A stretch of DNA of 64,000 nucleotides from Halanaerobium saccharolyticum (GCF_003259895.1 NZ_QLME01000009.1:32533-96532), one strand, 5' to 3'; shown: positions 1-9,665, counted from the stretch's first letter. A program made the numbers and translations. The notes: a model not told the origin generated them from the letters alone.

Positions 1-27
1 AATAAAAATTTCAAGGAGGAATAAAAA

Positions 28-1161
28 ATGATTATTAACACAAATGTAGCTGCATTGAATTCATACAATCAGCTAAGTCAAACAAACAACAACATGCAGA
101 AGTCTTTAGAAAGATTGTCATCAGGTTCAAGAATTAATAGAGCTGCTGATGATGCTGCAGGATTAGCAATCAGTGAAAAAATGAACTCACAGACAAGAGG
201 TTTAGCACAGGCACAGAGAAATGCTCAGGATGGTATTTCAATGATTCAAACAGCTGAGGGTGCTTTAAAAGAAACTCACTCTATTTTACAGAGAATGAGA
301 GAATTATCTGTTCAGTCAGCAAACGATACAAACACAGGTGACGATAGAGCAGAAATTCAAAAGGAAATTGACCAGTTAAGTGAAGAAATAACAAGAATTG
401 GTGAAACAACTGAGTTTAACACTAAGGCATTATTAGATGGTGAATTTTCAGGTACTTTCCAGATTGGTGCCAATGAAGGTCAGAATATGGAAGTTTCAGT
501 TAATGATATGAGAGCTAATGAATTAGGAGTTTCTGATAAATCAACACAAACTACTTCAGCAACTATTGCCTTTGAAGATTCTGGGAGTTATGATGTTGAA
601 AAACTTGATACAGCAGTAGCAACTGGAACAATCAATGGTGCTAATTACGTAATGAAAGATGCTGATGGAGATGTTGTAGCATCTAGTACAAATGGTTCTT
701 CATATACAGCTTTAGAGGCTTCTACTTCTTTAAGTGACTTAGAAAGTGGTAGTGGAACTGCATCAACTATCAATTTTGACTTTGGTTCGGAAATTGCAGG
801 AACCGTTTCAGTTGATGTAGAAGGAACTGGGTCTGATACTGAATATATTGCAGAAACTGGATTAAATGTTTCTACTCAAGAAAAAGCAGATGCAGCAATA
901 ACTACTTTAGATGAGGCAATTAAAACTGTTTCAGCAGAAAGATCTAAACTTGGTGCTGTACAGAATAGACTTGATCATACAATCAATAACTTAAGTGCTT
1001 CTGAAGAAAACTTAACAGCTGCTAATAGTCGTATTAAAGATGTAGATATGGCTAAAGAAATGATGAACATGAGTAAGCAGCAGATACTTTCTCAGGCAGG
1101 AACAGCAATGTTAGCTCAGGCTAACCAGATGCCACAGGGAGTATTACAACTCTTAGGTTAA
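28..1161 (+). CDS. fliC: Flagellin A (first of a tandem pair)
   Basis: Major flagellar filament subunit, secreted through the flagellar type III apparatus. The 377-residue protein has the conserved N-terminal D0/D1 helices (opening MIINTNVAALNSYNQLSQ, with the SSGSRINRAADDAAGLAIS segment near residues 32-50) and the matching C-terminal D1/D0 helices ending NQMPQGVLQLLG. Residues of about 165-285 form a Thr/Ser/Gly/Asp-rich variable domain expected to face outward. A strong Shine-Dalgarno (AAGGAGG, about 14-20) sits 8 bases before the ATG. The two ends are almost identical to the next gene at nucleotide level, whereas the core differs. No cysteine is present, as usual for flagellins. Function is secure from the family; its role relative to the second copy is not known. 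Confidence 0.97.
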   Translation: MIINTNVAALNSYNQLSQTNNNMQKSLERLSSGSRINRAADDAAGLAISEKMNSQTRGLAQAQRNAQDGISMIQTAEGALKETHSILQRMRELSVQSANDTNTGDDRAEIQKEIDQLSEEITRIGETTEFNTKALLDGEFSGTFQIGANEGQNMEVSVNDMRANELGVSDKSTQTTSATIAFEDSGSYDVEKLDTAVATGTINGANYVMKDADGDVVASSTNGSSYTALEASTSLSDLESGSGTASTINFDFGSEIAGTVSVDVEGTGSDTEYIAETGLNVSTQEKADAAITTLDEAIKTVSAERSKLGAVQNRLDHTINNLSASEENLTAANSRIKDVDMAKEMMNMSKQQILSQAGTAMLAQANQMPQGVLQLLG

Positions 1162-1197
1162 TAACTTGAAGAGATAGAATATAATATAAATTCATAA

Positions 1198-1225
1198 TAA
1201 GCCGGCCGGTTTTCCGGCTGGCTTA
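1198..1225 (+). terminator. Hairpin after flagellin A
   Basis: Arms TAAGCCGGCCGG (1198-1209) and CCGGCTGGCTTA (1214-1225) form a 12-pair stem with one G-U pair and a TTTT loop. There is no T-run after it, so it may act as a leaky terminator or as an mRNA 3' stabiliser instead of a full stop. Confidence 0.6.
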
Positions 1226-1229
1226 TAAA

Positions 1230-1249
1230 AACCTGCAAGGATGCGGGTT
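1230..1249 (+). promoter_or_regulatory. Leader hairpin upstream of flagellin B
   Basis: AACCTGCA (1230-1237), loop AGGA, TGCGGGTT (1242-1249): an 8-pair stem with one G-U pair, located about 20 bases before the ribosome site of the second flagellin. It has no T-run. A role in mRNA stability or translation control is only an inference. Confidence 0.35.
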
Positions 1250-1289
1250 GGAATAAGAATAACACAAAAATTTCAAGGAGGAATAAAAA

Positions 1290-2435
1290 ATGATTATTAA
1301 CACAAATGTAGCTGCATTGAATTCATACAATCAGCTAAGTCAAACAAACAACAACATGCAGAAGTCTTTAGAGAGATTGTCATCAGGTTCAAGAATTAAT
1401 AGAGCTGCTGATGATGCTGCAGGATTAGCTATCAGTGAAAAAATGAACTCACAGACAAGAGGTCTAGCACAGGCACAGAGAAATGCTCAGGATGGTATTT
1501 CAATGATTCAAACAGCTGAGGGTGCTTTAAAAGAAACACACTCTATTTTACAGAGAATGAGAGAATTATCTGTTCAGTCAGCAAACGATACAAACACAGG
1601 TGACGATAGAGCAGAAATTCAAAAGGAAATTGACCAGTTAAGTGAAGAAATAACAAGAATTGGTGAAACAACTGAGTTTAACACTAAGGCATTATTAGAT
1701 GGTGATTTTGCGGGTACTTTCCAGATTGGTGCTAATGAAGGTCAGAACATGGAAGTTTCAGTTAATGATATGAGAGCTAATGCTCTAGATGTTTCAGATC
1801 AGGCGACTGAAGTAACAGGAGCTACTACTGGTACTGCTATAGCTGGTGGAGGTAAATTTAGTATAGAAGAATTTGATAATTCAGTTGCTACTGGTACTCT
1901 GACATCAGCTGAAACAGTTTTACGTAATGATGAGGGTAAAGTTGTTGGTTATTCAACTGAGACAGAACCTACTTCATTTACTACATTGGATGCTGCTGTT
2001 GAAGATGATGCTGCTGCTTCAACTGGTAACTCCGTTAGTATTGATTTTGGTGCTACTCAAGTTGCAGGAACAATTTCATTAGAAGAAGAATTGAGTGCAA
2101 GTGGAACAACAGCAACATATAATGCAGAAACAGGAATAAATGTATCAACACAGGAAAAAGCAGATGCAGCAATAACAACTTTAGATGAGGCAATTAAAAC
2201 AGTTTCAGCGGAAAGATCTAAACTTGGTGCTGTACAGAACAGACTTGATCACACAATCAACAACTTAAGTGCTTCTGAAGAGAACTTAACAGCTGCTAAT
2301 AGTCGTATTAAAGATGTAGATATGGCTAAAGAAATGATGAATATGAGTAAGCAGCAGATACTTTCTCAGGCAGGAACAGCAATGTTAGCTCAGGCTAATC
2401 AAATGCCACAGGGAGTATTACAACTCTTAGGTTAA
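1290..2435 (+). CDS. fliC: Flagellin B (second of a tandem pair)
   Basis: Second filament subunit of 381 residues. Its first ~138 residues and last ~95 residues match flagellin A almost exactly, including the NQMPQGVLQLLG end. The variable surface domain (about 165-290) has a different sequence but similar length and composition, with a few shared islands such as SVATGTL / AVATGTI and INVSTQEKADAAI. The AAGGAGG ribosome site and spacing are the same as for the first copy. The pattern is what gene duplication followed by homogenisation of the ends and divergence of the core would leave. Whether both subunits enter one filament cannot be told from sequence. Confidence 0.97.
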   Translation: MIINTNVAALNSYNQLSQTNNNMQKSLERLSSGSRINRAADDAAGLAISEKMNSQTRGLAQAQRNAQDGISMIQTAEGALKETHSILQRMRELSVQSANDTNTGDDRAEIQKEIDQLSEEITRIGETTEFNTKALLDGDFAGTFQIGANEGQNMEVSVNDMRANALDVSDQATEVTGATTGTAIAGGGKFSIEEFDNSVATGTLTSAETVLRNDEGKVVGYSTETEPTSFTTLDAAVEDDAAASTGNSVSIDFGATQVAGTISLEEELSASGTTATYNAETGINVSTQEKADAAITTLDEAIKTVSAERSKLGAVQNRLDHTINNLSASEENLTAANSRIKDVDMAKEMMNMSKQQILSQAGTAMLAQANQMPQGVLQLLG

Positions 2436-2471
2436 TAACTTGAAGAGATAAAATATAATATAAATTCATAA

Positions 2472-2503
2472 TAAGCCGGCCGGTTTTCCGGCTGGCTTAT
2501 TTA
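2472..2503 (+). terminator. Hairpin terminator after flagellin B
   Basis: Same 12-pair stem as at 1198-1225 (arms 2472-2483 and 2488-2499) but followed here by TTTATTA, a better T-tract. Likely separates the abundant flagellin transcript from flaG onward. Confidence 0.7.
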
Positions 2504-2524
2504 TTAGAAAGGGTGGAGGCTGTT

Positions 2525-2893
2525 ATGAAAGTAGATAGTTTTGAATCTGTCTCAAAAATAAGCAGACAGAGTTTTGATAATGATAATAAGCGTATGAAAG
2601 AAGTAGATCAAAGCATAAAAAGCCAACCTGAATCTCTTCAAGAAATAAATGAATATAGCCAGGAAGAACTTGAAGATGATGTTAGAGAATCTGTAAAAGA
2701 TATCAATGATATAGTTCAGAAAGTAAAAGAAGATCTATCATTTGAAGTACATGATGAAACAGATAGAATGATGGTTAAAGTAATAGATAGAAGAACAAAA
2801 GAAGTAATAAAAGAACTACCACCAGAAGAGATGCTGGATTTATCAGCAAGGATTCACGAAATGGTCGGCTTATTAATTGACGAGAAAGTTTAG
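2525..2893 (+). CDS. flaG: FlaG family flagellar protein
   Basis: Small (122-residue) cytoplasmic protein of the FlaG family, which in other bacteria influences filament length and usually sits just before fliD, as here. The C-terminal half carries the family core: a beta segment LSFEVHDETDRMMVKVIDR, then TKEVIKELPPEEMLDLSARIHEMVGLLIDEKV. The N-terminal half is charged and probably disordered. The ATG at 2525 is chosen because the GTG at 2513 lies inside the ribosome site GGGTGGAGG. The gene ends 16 bases before fliD and is surely co-transcribed with it. Confidence 0.9.
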   Translation: MKVDSFESVSKISRQSFDNDNKRMKEVDQSIKSQPESLQEINEYSQEELEDDVRESVKDINDIVQKVKEDLSFEVHDETDRMMVKVIDRRTKEVIKELPPEEMLDLSARIHEMVGLLIDEKV

Positions 2894-2909
2894 AAAGTAG
2901 GTGGTTTAA

Positions 2910-4328
2910 ATGGCAATGAGTTTAGGTGGTTTAGCAAGTGGAATGGATACAGAATCGATTATACAGCAGTTAATGTCGTTTGAGAGACAGCCTCTTTATA
3001 GGTATGAAGCAGAAAAAACTGAATTAAATACAGCAAAGAGTGCCTGGAGAGATGTCAATAGTCGCATAAATAATCTTGAAAAAAAGTTATCTCCTTTAAA
3101 GTTATCATCTACATTTAATTCAAATAAAGCTTCATCTGATGCTAAGGAAGTTGCTAATGCAACTGTTAGTAGTGAGGCGGATAAAGGAATTTATGATGTT
3201 ACCGTAAAGCAAACAGCTCAAAGTAATCGCCTGGGTAGTACTCAAAAATTGAATAAAGATAATCTTTTAACAGATGAGTTAACAAATCTTGCTGATGTAA
3301 GTGGAGATATAATACTTAATGAATCTAAAGATAACGAAGCAGTTATTTCTGTTACAAATGATGATACTCTATCATCTTTAGCGGATAAAATAAATGAAGC
3401 TGAGGCAGGAGTTAACGCCTCGATTGTAGATGGCCATCTTGTTTTAGAAAGTGCTGAGACCGGTTTAGAAAATGCACTCTCAATAACCGATAATGCTAAT
3501 GGGCTAATGACAGAACTAGGTTTTTCTGGTGATTTGAATGATATTAGTAATGCAGCAGTTCTTCAGACAGCAAATGATGCTGAAATAGAAATTAATGGGA
3601 TTACCAATATAACCAGCTCAAGCAATAGTTTTAGTGAAGCTGTTGAAGGTGTTACTTTTAATATAGATAAAGATGCAGAAGTTGATTCGACTGCAACAAT
3701 TACAGTCGAACAGGATACTGGTAAAGCAACAAAAGCAGTACAAGCCTTTGTTGATCAATACAATAGTACTATGAATTTTATTGATTCTAAGTCATATTAT
3801 GATTCTGATAGTGAGGATGCAGGTACTCTACAGGGTGATAGTACTTTAATGAGAGTTCAAATGCGTTTGCGTAACCTTGCTACAGATAGAATTAATACAA
3901 CTGGTGATTATCGTAGTCTTTCTGCAGTTGGAATAAGTGTTGATCGTGAGGGAGTAATGAGTTTAGATAGTGAAAAATTCACTTCAGCTCTTCAGGAATC
4001 ACCAGAACAAGTTATGAATTTGTTTAAAGCATCATCTGATGAAGAAGGATATGATGGTGTTGCTAATAAACTGGATGGATATGTAGATCAATTAATTCAG
4101 TCAAATACTGGTGTGATTCCAAGAAGATTAGATTATTTTGATAATCAAATTAGTAGAATTGATGATGATATTACATCACTTGAAGATAGTTTAGAGAGAA
4201 CTAGAGAAAGATATGAAAGTCAATTTACAGCTATGGAAACTGCTTTAGCAGAGATGCAGCAGCAGTCAAGCTGGATGACAAGTCAAATAAATTCTCTAAA
4301 TAGCTCCAGTATTAGCAGTATGATGTAG
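2910..4328 (+). CDS. fliD: Flagellar filament capping protein FliD (HAP2)
   Basis: Cap protein at the filament tip that folds incoming flagellin. The 472-residue protein opens with the family hallmark LGGLASGMDTESIIQQLMS, followed by a coiled-coil segment (about 25-60), a central beta-rich region containing a flagellin_IN-like stretch (about 95-230), and a C-terminal FliD_C domain with QAFVDQYNSTMNFI near residue 273 and a long coiled coil up to the end (about 400-460). Length is usual for Firmicutes. It follows flaG in the normal order, but fliS, which normally comes next, is not here; glycosylation genes take its place. Confidence 0.96.
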   Translation: MAMSLGGLASGMDTESIIQQLMSFERQPLYRYEAEKTELNTAKSAWRDVNSRINNLEKKLSPLKLSSTFNSNKASSDAKEVANATVSSEADKGIYDVTVKQTAQSNRLGSTQKLNKDNLLTDELTNLADVSGDIILNESKDNEAVISVTNDDTLSSLADKINEAEAGVNASIVDGHLVLESAETGLENALSITDNANGLMTELGFSGDLNDISNAAVLQTANDAEIEINGITNITSSSNSFSEAVEGVTFNIDKDAEVDSTATITVEQDTGKATKAVQAFVDQYNSTMNFIDSKSYYDSDSEDAGTLQGDSTLMRVQMRLRNLATDRINTTGDYRSLSAVGISVDREGVMSLDSEKFTSALQESPEQVMNLFKASSDEEGYDGVANKLDGYVDQLIQSNTGVIPRRLDYFDNQISRIDDDITSLEDSLERTRERYESQFTAMETALAEMQQQSSWMTSQINSLNSSSISSMM

Positions 4329-4352
4329 ATTTAATAGGAGGTAAACATTAAG

Positions 4353-7300
4353 ATGTTACTTACAATAGGAATGATGGTAAAAAATGAAGAAAAACACTTA
4401 GCAGAATGTCTTAGTAGTTTAGAAAGTATTAGAGAAGAACTTGATTCAGAGCTGGTTATTGTTGATACCGGCTCTGATGATAATACAGTAGAAATAGCAA
4501 AAGAATATACCGATAAAGTTTACTTTCATGAATGGAATGATAATTTTTCTGAGATGAGAAATACTGTAATTGATTATGCGAATGGTGATTGGTTTTTCAC
4601 TTTAGATGGTGATGAAGTTGTTTCTAATCCTAAAACAATAATTGATTTTTTTAAGAGTGGTAATTATAAGGAATATAAAACTGTATTTGTTACACAGAAA
4701 AACTATACTAACTTAGAAGAAAATAGATTTTCAAAGATATTACAGGCAAGACTTTTTGAAACTAAAGATTTTCATTATAAAGGTGCAGTACACAACCAAC
4801 CCCAATACAAAAAGCCTGTCTATGAATTAGATACTATCCTAGAACATTATGGCTATGTATCTTCTGATGAAGATTTGATTGAAAAAAAATTCAAGAGAAC
4901 TTCTAATATTTTAAAACAAGAATTAGAAAAAGATCCAACCAACGTTTATTATTGGTTTCAGTTATCTAAAAGTTATAACATGCATAAAGATCAGGAAGAT
5001 GCCCTGGATGCTATTGAAGAGGCTTATAAAGTAGCTCAAGAAAATGATCTTGATTTATCAATTAGAATGTATGTTTTGATTCAATTAGCTAAGATGTATT
5101 TAATTAATAATCGTTATAAAATGGCAGAAAAAATTGTTGAAAATGCGCTTGATATTAAAGATGGTTATGTAGATTTATATTATTATTTAGCCAGGGCACA
5201 ATTATTACAGGGAAAAAAAGAAGAAGGATTAAGTAATTTTAAGGAATATATTAAATTAATAAATAATTATGATCAAACTAACAGTAAAATCGATACATCT
5301 GTTGATGATGAGACAATGGGAAATTATAATATAGCCTATCGTTTTATTATTGCTTTAGCTGCAGATTTAGAAATTGAAACAGATTATGCGATTGAAGCAG
5401 CTTTTAAAATAGATGTTAATTCACAATTACAACATGCTATTCATCCCTTTATTTCTATTTGTTTAAATAATCGGAGACATATGGAGCTTAAAAAGTTTTA
5501 TCTTGAACAATTAGAAAATAAAAATTTAAAAACTAAATTCATTAATCTTTTAGAAAAATTAAAATCTAATTTAATTATTGAAGAAAAAGAGAAAGTTAAT
5601 TCACTTTTTACTGATTTAGAAGATAATAGAGAATATAGTTTATTAAATAAGGTTAGAGAAAATATTTATCAAAAAAGTTATCAGGTTAATATTGAGCAAT
5701 TGGTAGATATTAATTATAATACTAACCCTGACTATTATGGGGATATTTTTTATTATTTATTAAAAATGAAAAATAATGACACTACTTATAAATTACTAAC
5801 TAATATTAGGGAAGAAAATTTAAACAGATTTATTAGTTATTTAAATGATAAGTATGATGATTTATCTGATGTTATGATGTCTTTTGTTGATTTGGATGTT
5901 AAAGGAATTGCTGAGGCAAGAGTTAATAAATCTCTAAGTCGTTATCTATTAGCTTTAGATAATGAAGTTGAGAAAACTAATAAAACTATTATTGAAAATT
6001 ATTTAAGTGCTGGGAAAAAATATATAGAAAAATTATATACTAAGGAAATTATTAAAAATGAGCTAATATATGAATTGAAAAGTGAAGAAGAAGCATTTTT
6101 ACTTTATATGTATAAAGCTTTTGAGGTTAAAGAAGATGACTTAAAGATTTATATTCAATATTTACGTAAAGCAATCGATATTTATCCTTTAATGAAAAAA
6201 GTTGTTGAGACTTTGATGTTAGAGGTTAAAGAAGAGCAAGGTAAGATTAATAAAATGGAAGAGATCAAAGATGATATTAAATCTAAGGTAGAAACAATGA
6301 TATCTAATAATAATTTAATAGGGGCTGAAAAAACACTAACAGAATATCAACAAAGATTTAAAATTGATGAAGATATATATTCTATGAAATCAATTATTTT
6401 AATTAATAAGGGTTTTTTAGAAGAAGCTAAAGAAGTTTTAATTAAAGGATTAGAAATCTATCCTAATAATTTTGATTTGAACTTTAACTTATCTTTTGTT
6501 TATGAAAACTTAGATAAATTAGAAAGAAGTATTGTTCAATATCATCGAGCAGAAGAGTTAGCTAAAAATAAGGTAGAAATCCAAGAAGTTGAAAAATCTT
6601 TAAATCGTATTAAAACTAATAATAAAAGTGCTGATATTAGCAAAAAAGAAAAAGTTGTTTTCTTTTGTAAAAAAGGCTTAGACAATTTTATTGATGATCT
6701 CATTAAAGGTCTATCTGATTTTTATGAAACTAAAAAAGTAATTGTAAATAAATATGATCAAATCGATAAATGGATTGAATGGTCAGATATAGTGTGGTTT
6801 GAATGGTGTGATGAATTAGTTATCTATGGTAGCAAATTAGATTTAGCTAGAGACAAGAAAATGGTTTGTAGGTTGCATAGTTATGAAGCTTTTACTAATT
6901 ATATAAGTAAAGTTAATTGGTCAAATATTGATAGAATAATTTTTGTAGCAGAACATATTAGAGAATTTGTTTTAAATCAGTTACAGGGAATAAATATTAA
7001 GAATAAATCTGTTATTATTCCGAATGGGTTAAATGCTAATAAATTTAATTACAGAAGAAGAAAACATGGATATAATTTAGCATATGTAGGATTAATAAAT
7101 TATAAAAAAGGTCCAATGCTTGCATTGCAACTTATTAAAGCATTAGCAGATATTAATAAAAAGTATAAGTTATTCATTGCTGGTAAATTTGAACAAGCAA
7201 GGTATTCATTATATTTTAAGCAAATGATAAAAGATATGAATCTTCAGGAAAATGTTTATTTTGAAGGTTGGCAGGATGATATTGATAAGTGGTTAGAAAA

Positions 7301-8570
7301 TAAAAATTATATAATTTCTAGTAGTGTGTTAGAAAGTCAACATTTATCTATTATGGAGGCTATGAGTAAAGGAATAAAACCAATTGTTCATAACTTTGTT
7401 GGAGCAAAAAATATTTATCCTGAAAAATATATTTGGAATTCTATTAATCAGGGTATAGAATTGATTAGAAATTCTGATTATAGTTCAATGGAATACAAGA
7501 AATTCATTCAAAACAATTACTCTTTAAAAAAACAAATATCAAAGACTAAATCATTACTGGAAAAAATTAATAAGGAAAATTCAAAACATGAATTCGATTA
7601 TAATTCATATTGGAATATGAGGTTGAATAATAAATTTGACATAGAAGGTGTTGGATATATTGGATTAGGTAAAATCTATAACAAATATCTGTATAATATA
7701 AGATTTGATATATTAAAACACATAGTAAACAAATCATTTATCAGTTTAAAAAACAAAGATATTTTAGAATTAGGACCTGGGATAGGAATATTTACAGATT
7801 ATTTTTTCAAGTCAAATGTTGGTAAATATCGGGGAATCGACATAGCAAAAAAATCTATAGTTGAATTATCTAAAAAATATAAAGAGTTTAATTTTATTCA
7901 TGGAGATATATCTAACCCAGATAATTTTGGTGATAGCAAGTATGATTTGATATTTGCAGCAGATGTTTTATTACATCAAACTAATGAAAAAAAATATAAT
8001 GCTACAATAAAAAACATTTATAGTAGTTTAAAAGATAATGGAATTGTTATTCTCTTTGATCCAATATCAGTCATCGGTACAAAAAGTAAATCCGAACATG
8101 TTATTATAAGAGATATTGAGTATATAAAAAAGATATTGAATAAAAATGGATTGGATTTATTTGCTTTATTACCTACATCTTTTTTTATGAATAATCCATT
8201 TGATGCAAATTTATTGGAGGAGAATAAAGCGGATGTTATTAATTTATTTAAATATATTAATAATATTTTTGGTGGATCGAACTTGCCTTTGAAATCAAAA
8301 GAAATTTTAGCTAAATGGTTGTCTATGTTAGAAAGAAAATGTTTAGTTTCAAAAGGTTTTGGTTTATCTCAGAAAGTATTAATAATAACCAAAAATGGGA
8401 AAGATGATATTTTTAAAGAACAAAATATAAATATAGAAAATATTTGGGACATAAATAATATAGAAGCGAATATCATAAAAAACAAAAATATACTTGCTAA
8501 TGATAATTATATTAATAAAGATAATTTGATACTTAAATTTGAGAAATTAATTAACCCAATCATTACTTAG
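4353..8570 (+). CDS. Multidomain glycosyltransferase (GT2 - TPR - GT4) with C-terminal SAM methyltransferase
   Basis: A 1405-residue fusion directly behind fliD. Residues 1 to about 230 are a family 2 glycosyltransferase: IGMMVKNEEKHLAECLSSLE, a VDTGSDDNTVE nucleotide-sugar motif and a TLDGDE metal site near residue 84. A long helical middle with TPR-like units (about 170-330 and 640-750) follows. About 760-1045 is a GT-B (GT4-type) transferase with VIIPNGLNANKF, LAYVGLINYKKGP and the SSSVLESQHLSIMEAMSKG donor-site segment. About 1130-1220 is a class I methyltransferase with ILELGPGIGIFTD and a later YDLIFAADVLLHQ. Position between filament genes and amino-sugar genes suggests it assembles and O-methylates a flagellin glycan. 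The acceptor and sugars are unknown. It is richer in A+T than the flanking genes. Confidence 0.88.
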   Translation: MLLTIGMMVKNEEKHLAECLSSLESIREELDSELVIVDTGSDDNTVEIAKEYTDKVYFHEWNDNFSEMRNTVIDYANGDWFFTLDGDEVVSNPKTIIDFFKSGNYKEYKTVFVTQKNYTNLEENRFSKILQARLFETKDFHYKGAVHNQPQYKKPVYELDTILEHYGYVSSDEDLIEKKFKRTSNILKQELEKDPTNVYYWFQLSKSYNMHKDQEDALDAIEEAYKVAQENDLDLSIRMYVLIQLAKMYLINNRYKMAEKIVENALDIKDGYVDLYYYLARAQLLQGKKEEGLSNFKEYIKLINNYDQTNSKIDTSVDDETMGNYNIAYRFIIALAADLEIETDYAIEAAFKIDVNSQLQHAIHPFISICLNNRRHMELKKFYLEQLENKNLKTKFINLLEKLKSNLIIEEKEKVNSLFTDLEDNREYSLLNKVRENIYQKSYQVNIEQLVDINYNTNPDYYGDIFYYLLKMKNNDTTYKLLTNIREENLNRFISYLNDKYDDLSDVMMSFVDLDVKGIAEARVNKSLSRYLLALDNEVEKTNKTIIENYLSAGKKYIEKLYTKEIIKNELIYELKSEEEAFLLYMYKAFEVKEDDLKIYIQYLRKAIDIYPLMKKVVETLMLEVKEEQGKINKMEEIKDDIKSKVETMISNNNLIGAEKTLTEYQQRFKIDEDIYSMKSIILINKGFLEEAKEVLIKGLEIYPNNFDLNFNLSFVYENLDKLERSIVQYHRAEELAKNKVEIQEVEKSLNRIKTNNKSADISKKEKVVFFCKKGLDNFIDDLIKGLSDFYETKKVIVNKYDQIDKWIEWSDIVWFEWCDELVIYGSKLDLARDKKMVCRLHSYEAFTNYISKVNWSNIDRIIFVAEHIREFVLNQLQGINIKNKSVIIPNGLNANKFNYRRRKHGYNLAYVGLINYKKGPMLALQLIKALADINKKYKLFIAGKFEQARYSLYFKQMIKDMNLQENVYFEGWQDDIDKWLENKNYIISSSVLESQHLSIMEAMSKGIKPIVHNFVGAKNIYPEKYIWNSINQGIELIRNSDYSSMEYKKFIQNNYSLKKQISKTKSLLEKINKENSKHEFDYNSYWNMRLNNKFDIEGVGYIGLGKIYNKYLYNIRFDILKHIVNKSFISLKNKDILELGPGIGIFTDYFFKSNVGKYRGIDIAKKSIVELSKKYKEFNFIHGDISNPDNFGDSKYDLIFAADVLLHQTNEKKYNATIKNIYSSLKDNGIVILFDPISVIGTKSKSEHVIIRDIEYIKKILNKNGLDLFALLPTSFFMNNPFDANLLEENKADVINLFKYINNIFGGSNLPLKSKEILAKWLSMLERKCLVSKGFGLSQKVLIITKNGKDDIFKEQNINIENIWDINNIEANIIKNKNILANDNYINKDNLILKFEKLINPIIT

Positions 8571-8594
8571 TTATTTATGGAGGAATAGAATATC

Positions 8595-9662
8595 ATGACA
8601 AAACTCAAATTTGCATTAGTTGGTTGTGGAAGAATAGCCAAAAAACATACAGAAGCATTAAATGAACTTGAGGAAGCAAAATTAGTCTCTGTTTGTGATC
8701 TTAAAGAAGATAAAGCAAAAGAATATGGAGAAAAATTCAATATTCCATATTATACAAGTTATGATGAAATGCTACAGAATGAAGATGTTGATATAGTTAA
8801 TATTTTAACTCCAAGTGGTTTACATGCTGAACATACAATAGATATCGTAAGCAAATATCAAAAAAATATAATTGTAGAAAAACCGATGGCTTTAAAATTA
8901 GATGATGCAGATGAAATGATAAGAACCTGTGATGAAAATGGAGTTAGATTATTTGTAGTTAAACAGAATAGATACAATTTACCTGTAATGAAATTGAGAG
9001 AAGCGGTAGAAGAAGGTCGCTTTGGGAAGATGGTTATGGGAACTGTTAGAGTAAGATGGTCTAGGCATCAGCATTACTATGATATGGATGACTGGAGAGG
9101 TACTTGGTCTATGGATGGTGGTGCTTTAACAAATCAGGCATCTCATCATATTGATCTTTTAGAATGGATGATGGGGGAACCTGTTGAAGTGTCAGCTCAA
9201 ACTGCAACTAGATTAGTAGATATTGAGGTTGAAGATACAGGAGCTGTAATCATTAAATTTGCTAATGGATCTATTGGAATAATAGAGGCTACAACAGCAA
9301 CTCGCCCCAGTGATCTAGAAGGTTCTTTATCTGTAATGGGAGAAAAGGGTGCTGTAGTAATTGGTGGTTATGCAGTCAACAAAATGGAAACCTGGCAGTT
9401 TGAAGATGAAAGAGAAAGTGACAAAACTGTGATGGGAGAATATAAAGAAAATCCGCCTAATGTTTATGGTTTCGGTCATAAACGATATATTGCTGATGTC
9501 ATTGATGCAGTTAAAAATGATAAAAAAGCACTTGTTGATGGTTTGGAAGGAAGAAAGTCTCTAGAACTTATTAATGCCATCTACGAAGCTGCTGAAACAG
9601 GGGAGACTGTAAAACTTAGGTTTGAGCCCAAGAAAAGCAAGTTGGGGATAAGGGAGAAATAA
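8595..9662 (+). CDS. Gfo/Idh/MocA oxidoreductase, WlbA-like (UDP-sugar 3-dehydrogenase type)
   Basis: NAD-dependent sugar oxidoreductase of 355 residues. The N-terminal Rossmann fold shows LVGCGRIAKKHTEAL; the catalytic EKP motif (VEKPMAL) is near residue 97, and RVRWSRHQHYYDMDDWRGTW followed by DGGALTNQASHHIDLLEWM carries the active-site histidine and substrate contacts. This pattern matches WlbA/WbpB enzymes, which oxidise C3 of UDP-GlcNAc uronic acid before transamination. A DegT-type aminotransferase and a formyltransferase follow with 3 and 4 base gaps, which supports a 3-amino sugar route. Assignment to WlbA is from remembered family features, not from a search; a different nucleotide-sugar dehydrogenase is the main alternative. 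Confidence 0.87.
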   Translation: MTKLKFALVGCGRIAKKHTEALNELEEAKLVSVCDLKEDKAKEYGEKFNIPYYTSYDEMLQNEDVDIVNILTPSGLHAEHTIDIVSKYQKNIIVEKPMALKLDDADEMIRTCDENGVRLFVVKQNRYNLPVMKLREAVEEGRFGKMVMGTVRVRWSRHQHYYDMDDWRGTWSMDGGALTNQASHHIDLLEWMMGEPVEVSAQTATRLVDIEVEDTGAVIIKFANGSIGIIEATTATRPSDLEGSLSVMGEKGAVVIGGYAVNKMETWQFEDERESDKTVMGEYKENPPNVYGFGHKRYIADVIDAVKNDKKALVDGLEGRKSLELINAIYEAAETGETVKLRFEPKKSKLGIREK

Positions 9663-9665
9663 ACG

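Larger units (their letters stand above)
9..2503 (+). repeat. Tandem duplication of a flagellin unit (about 1262 bp period)
   Basis: Two direct copies run from the leader (shared AAATTTCAAGGAGGAATAAA just before each start) through the gene to the same downstream hairpin. The 5' part (about 28-450 and 1290-1712) and 3' part (about 880-1225 and 2140-2499) are near identical, while the centre has diverged. The left end of the window cuts into the leader of copy one, so further copies may lie upstream. Confidence 0.9.
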
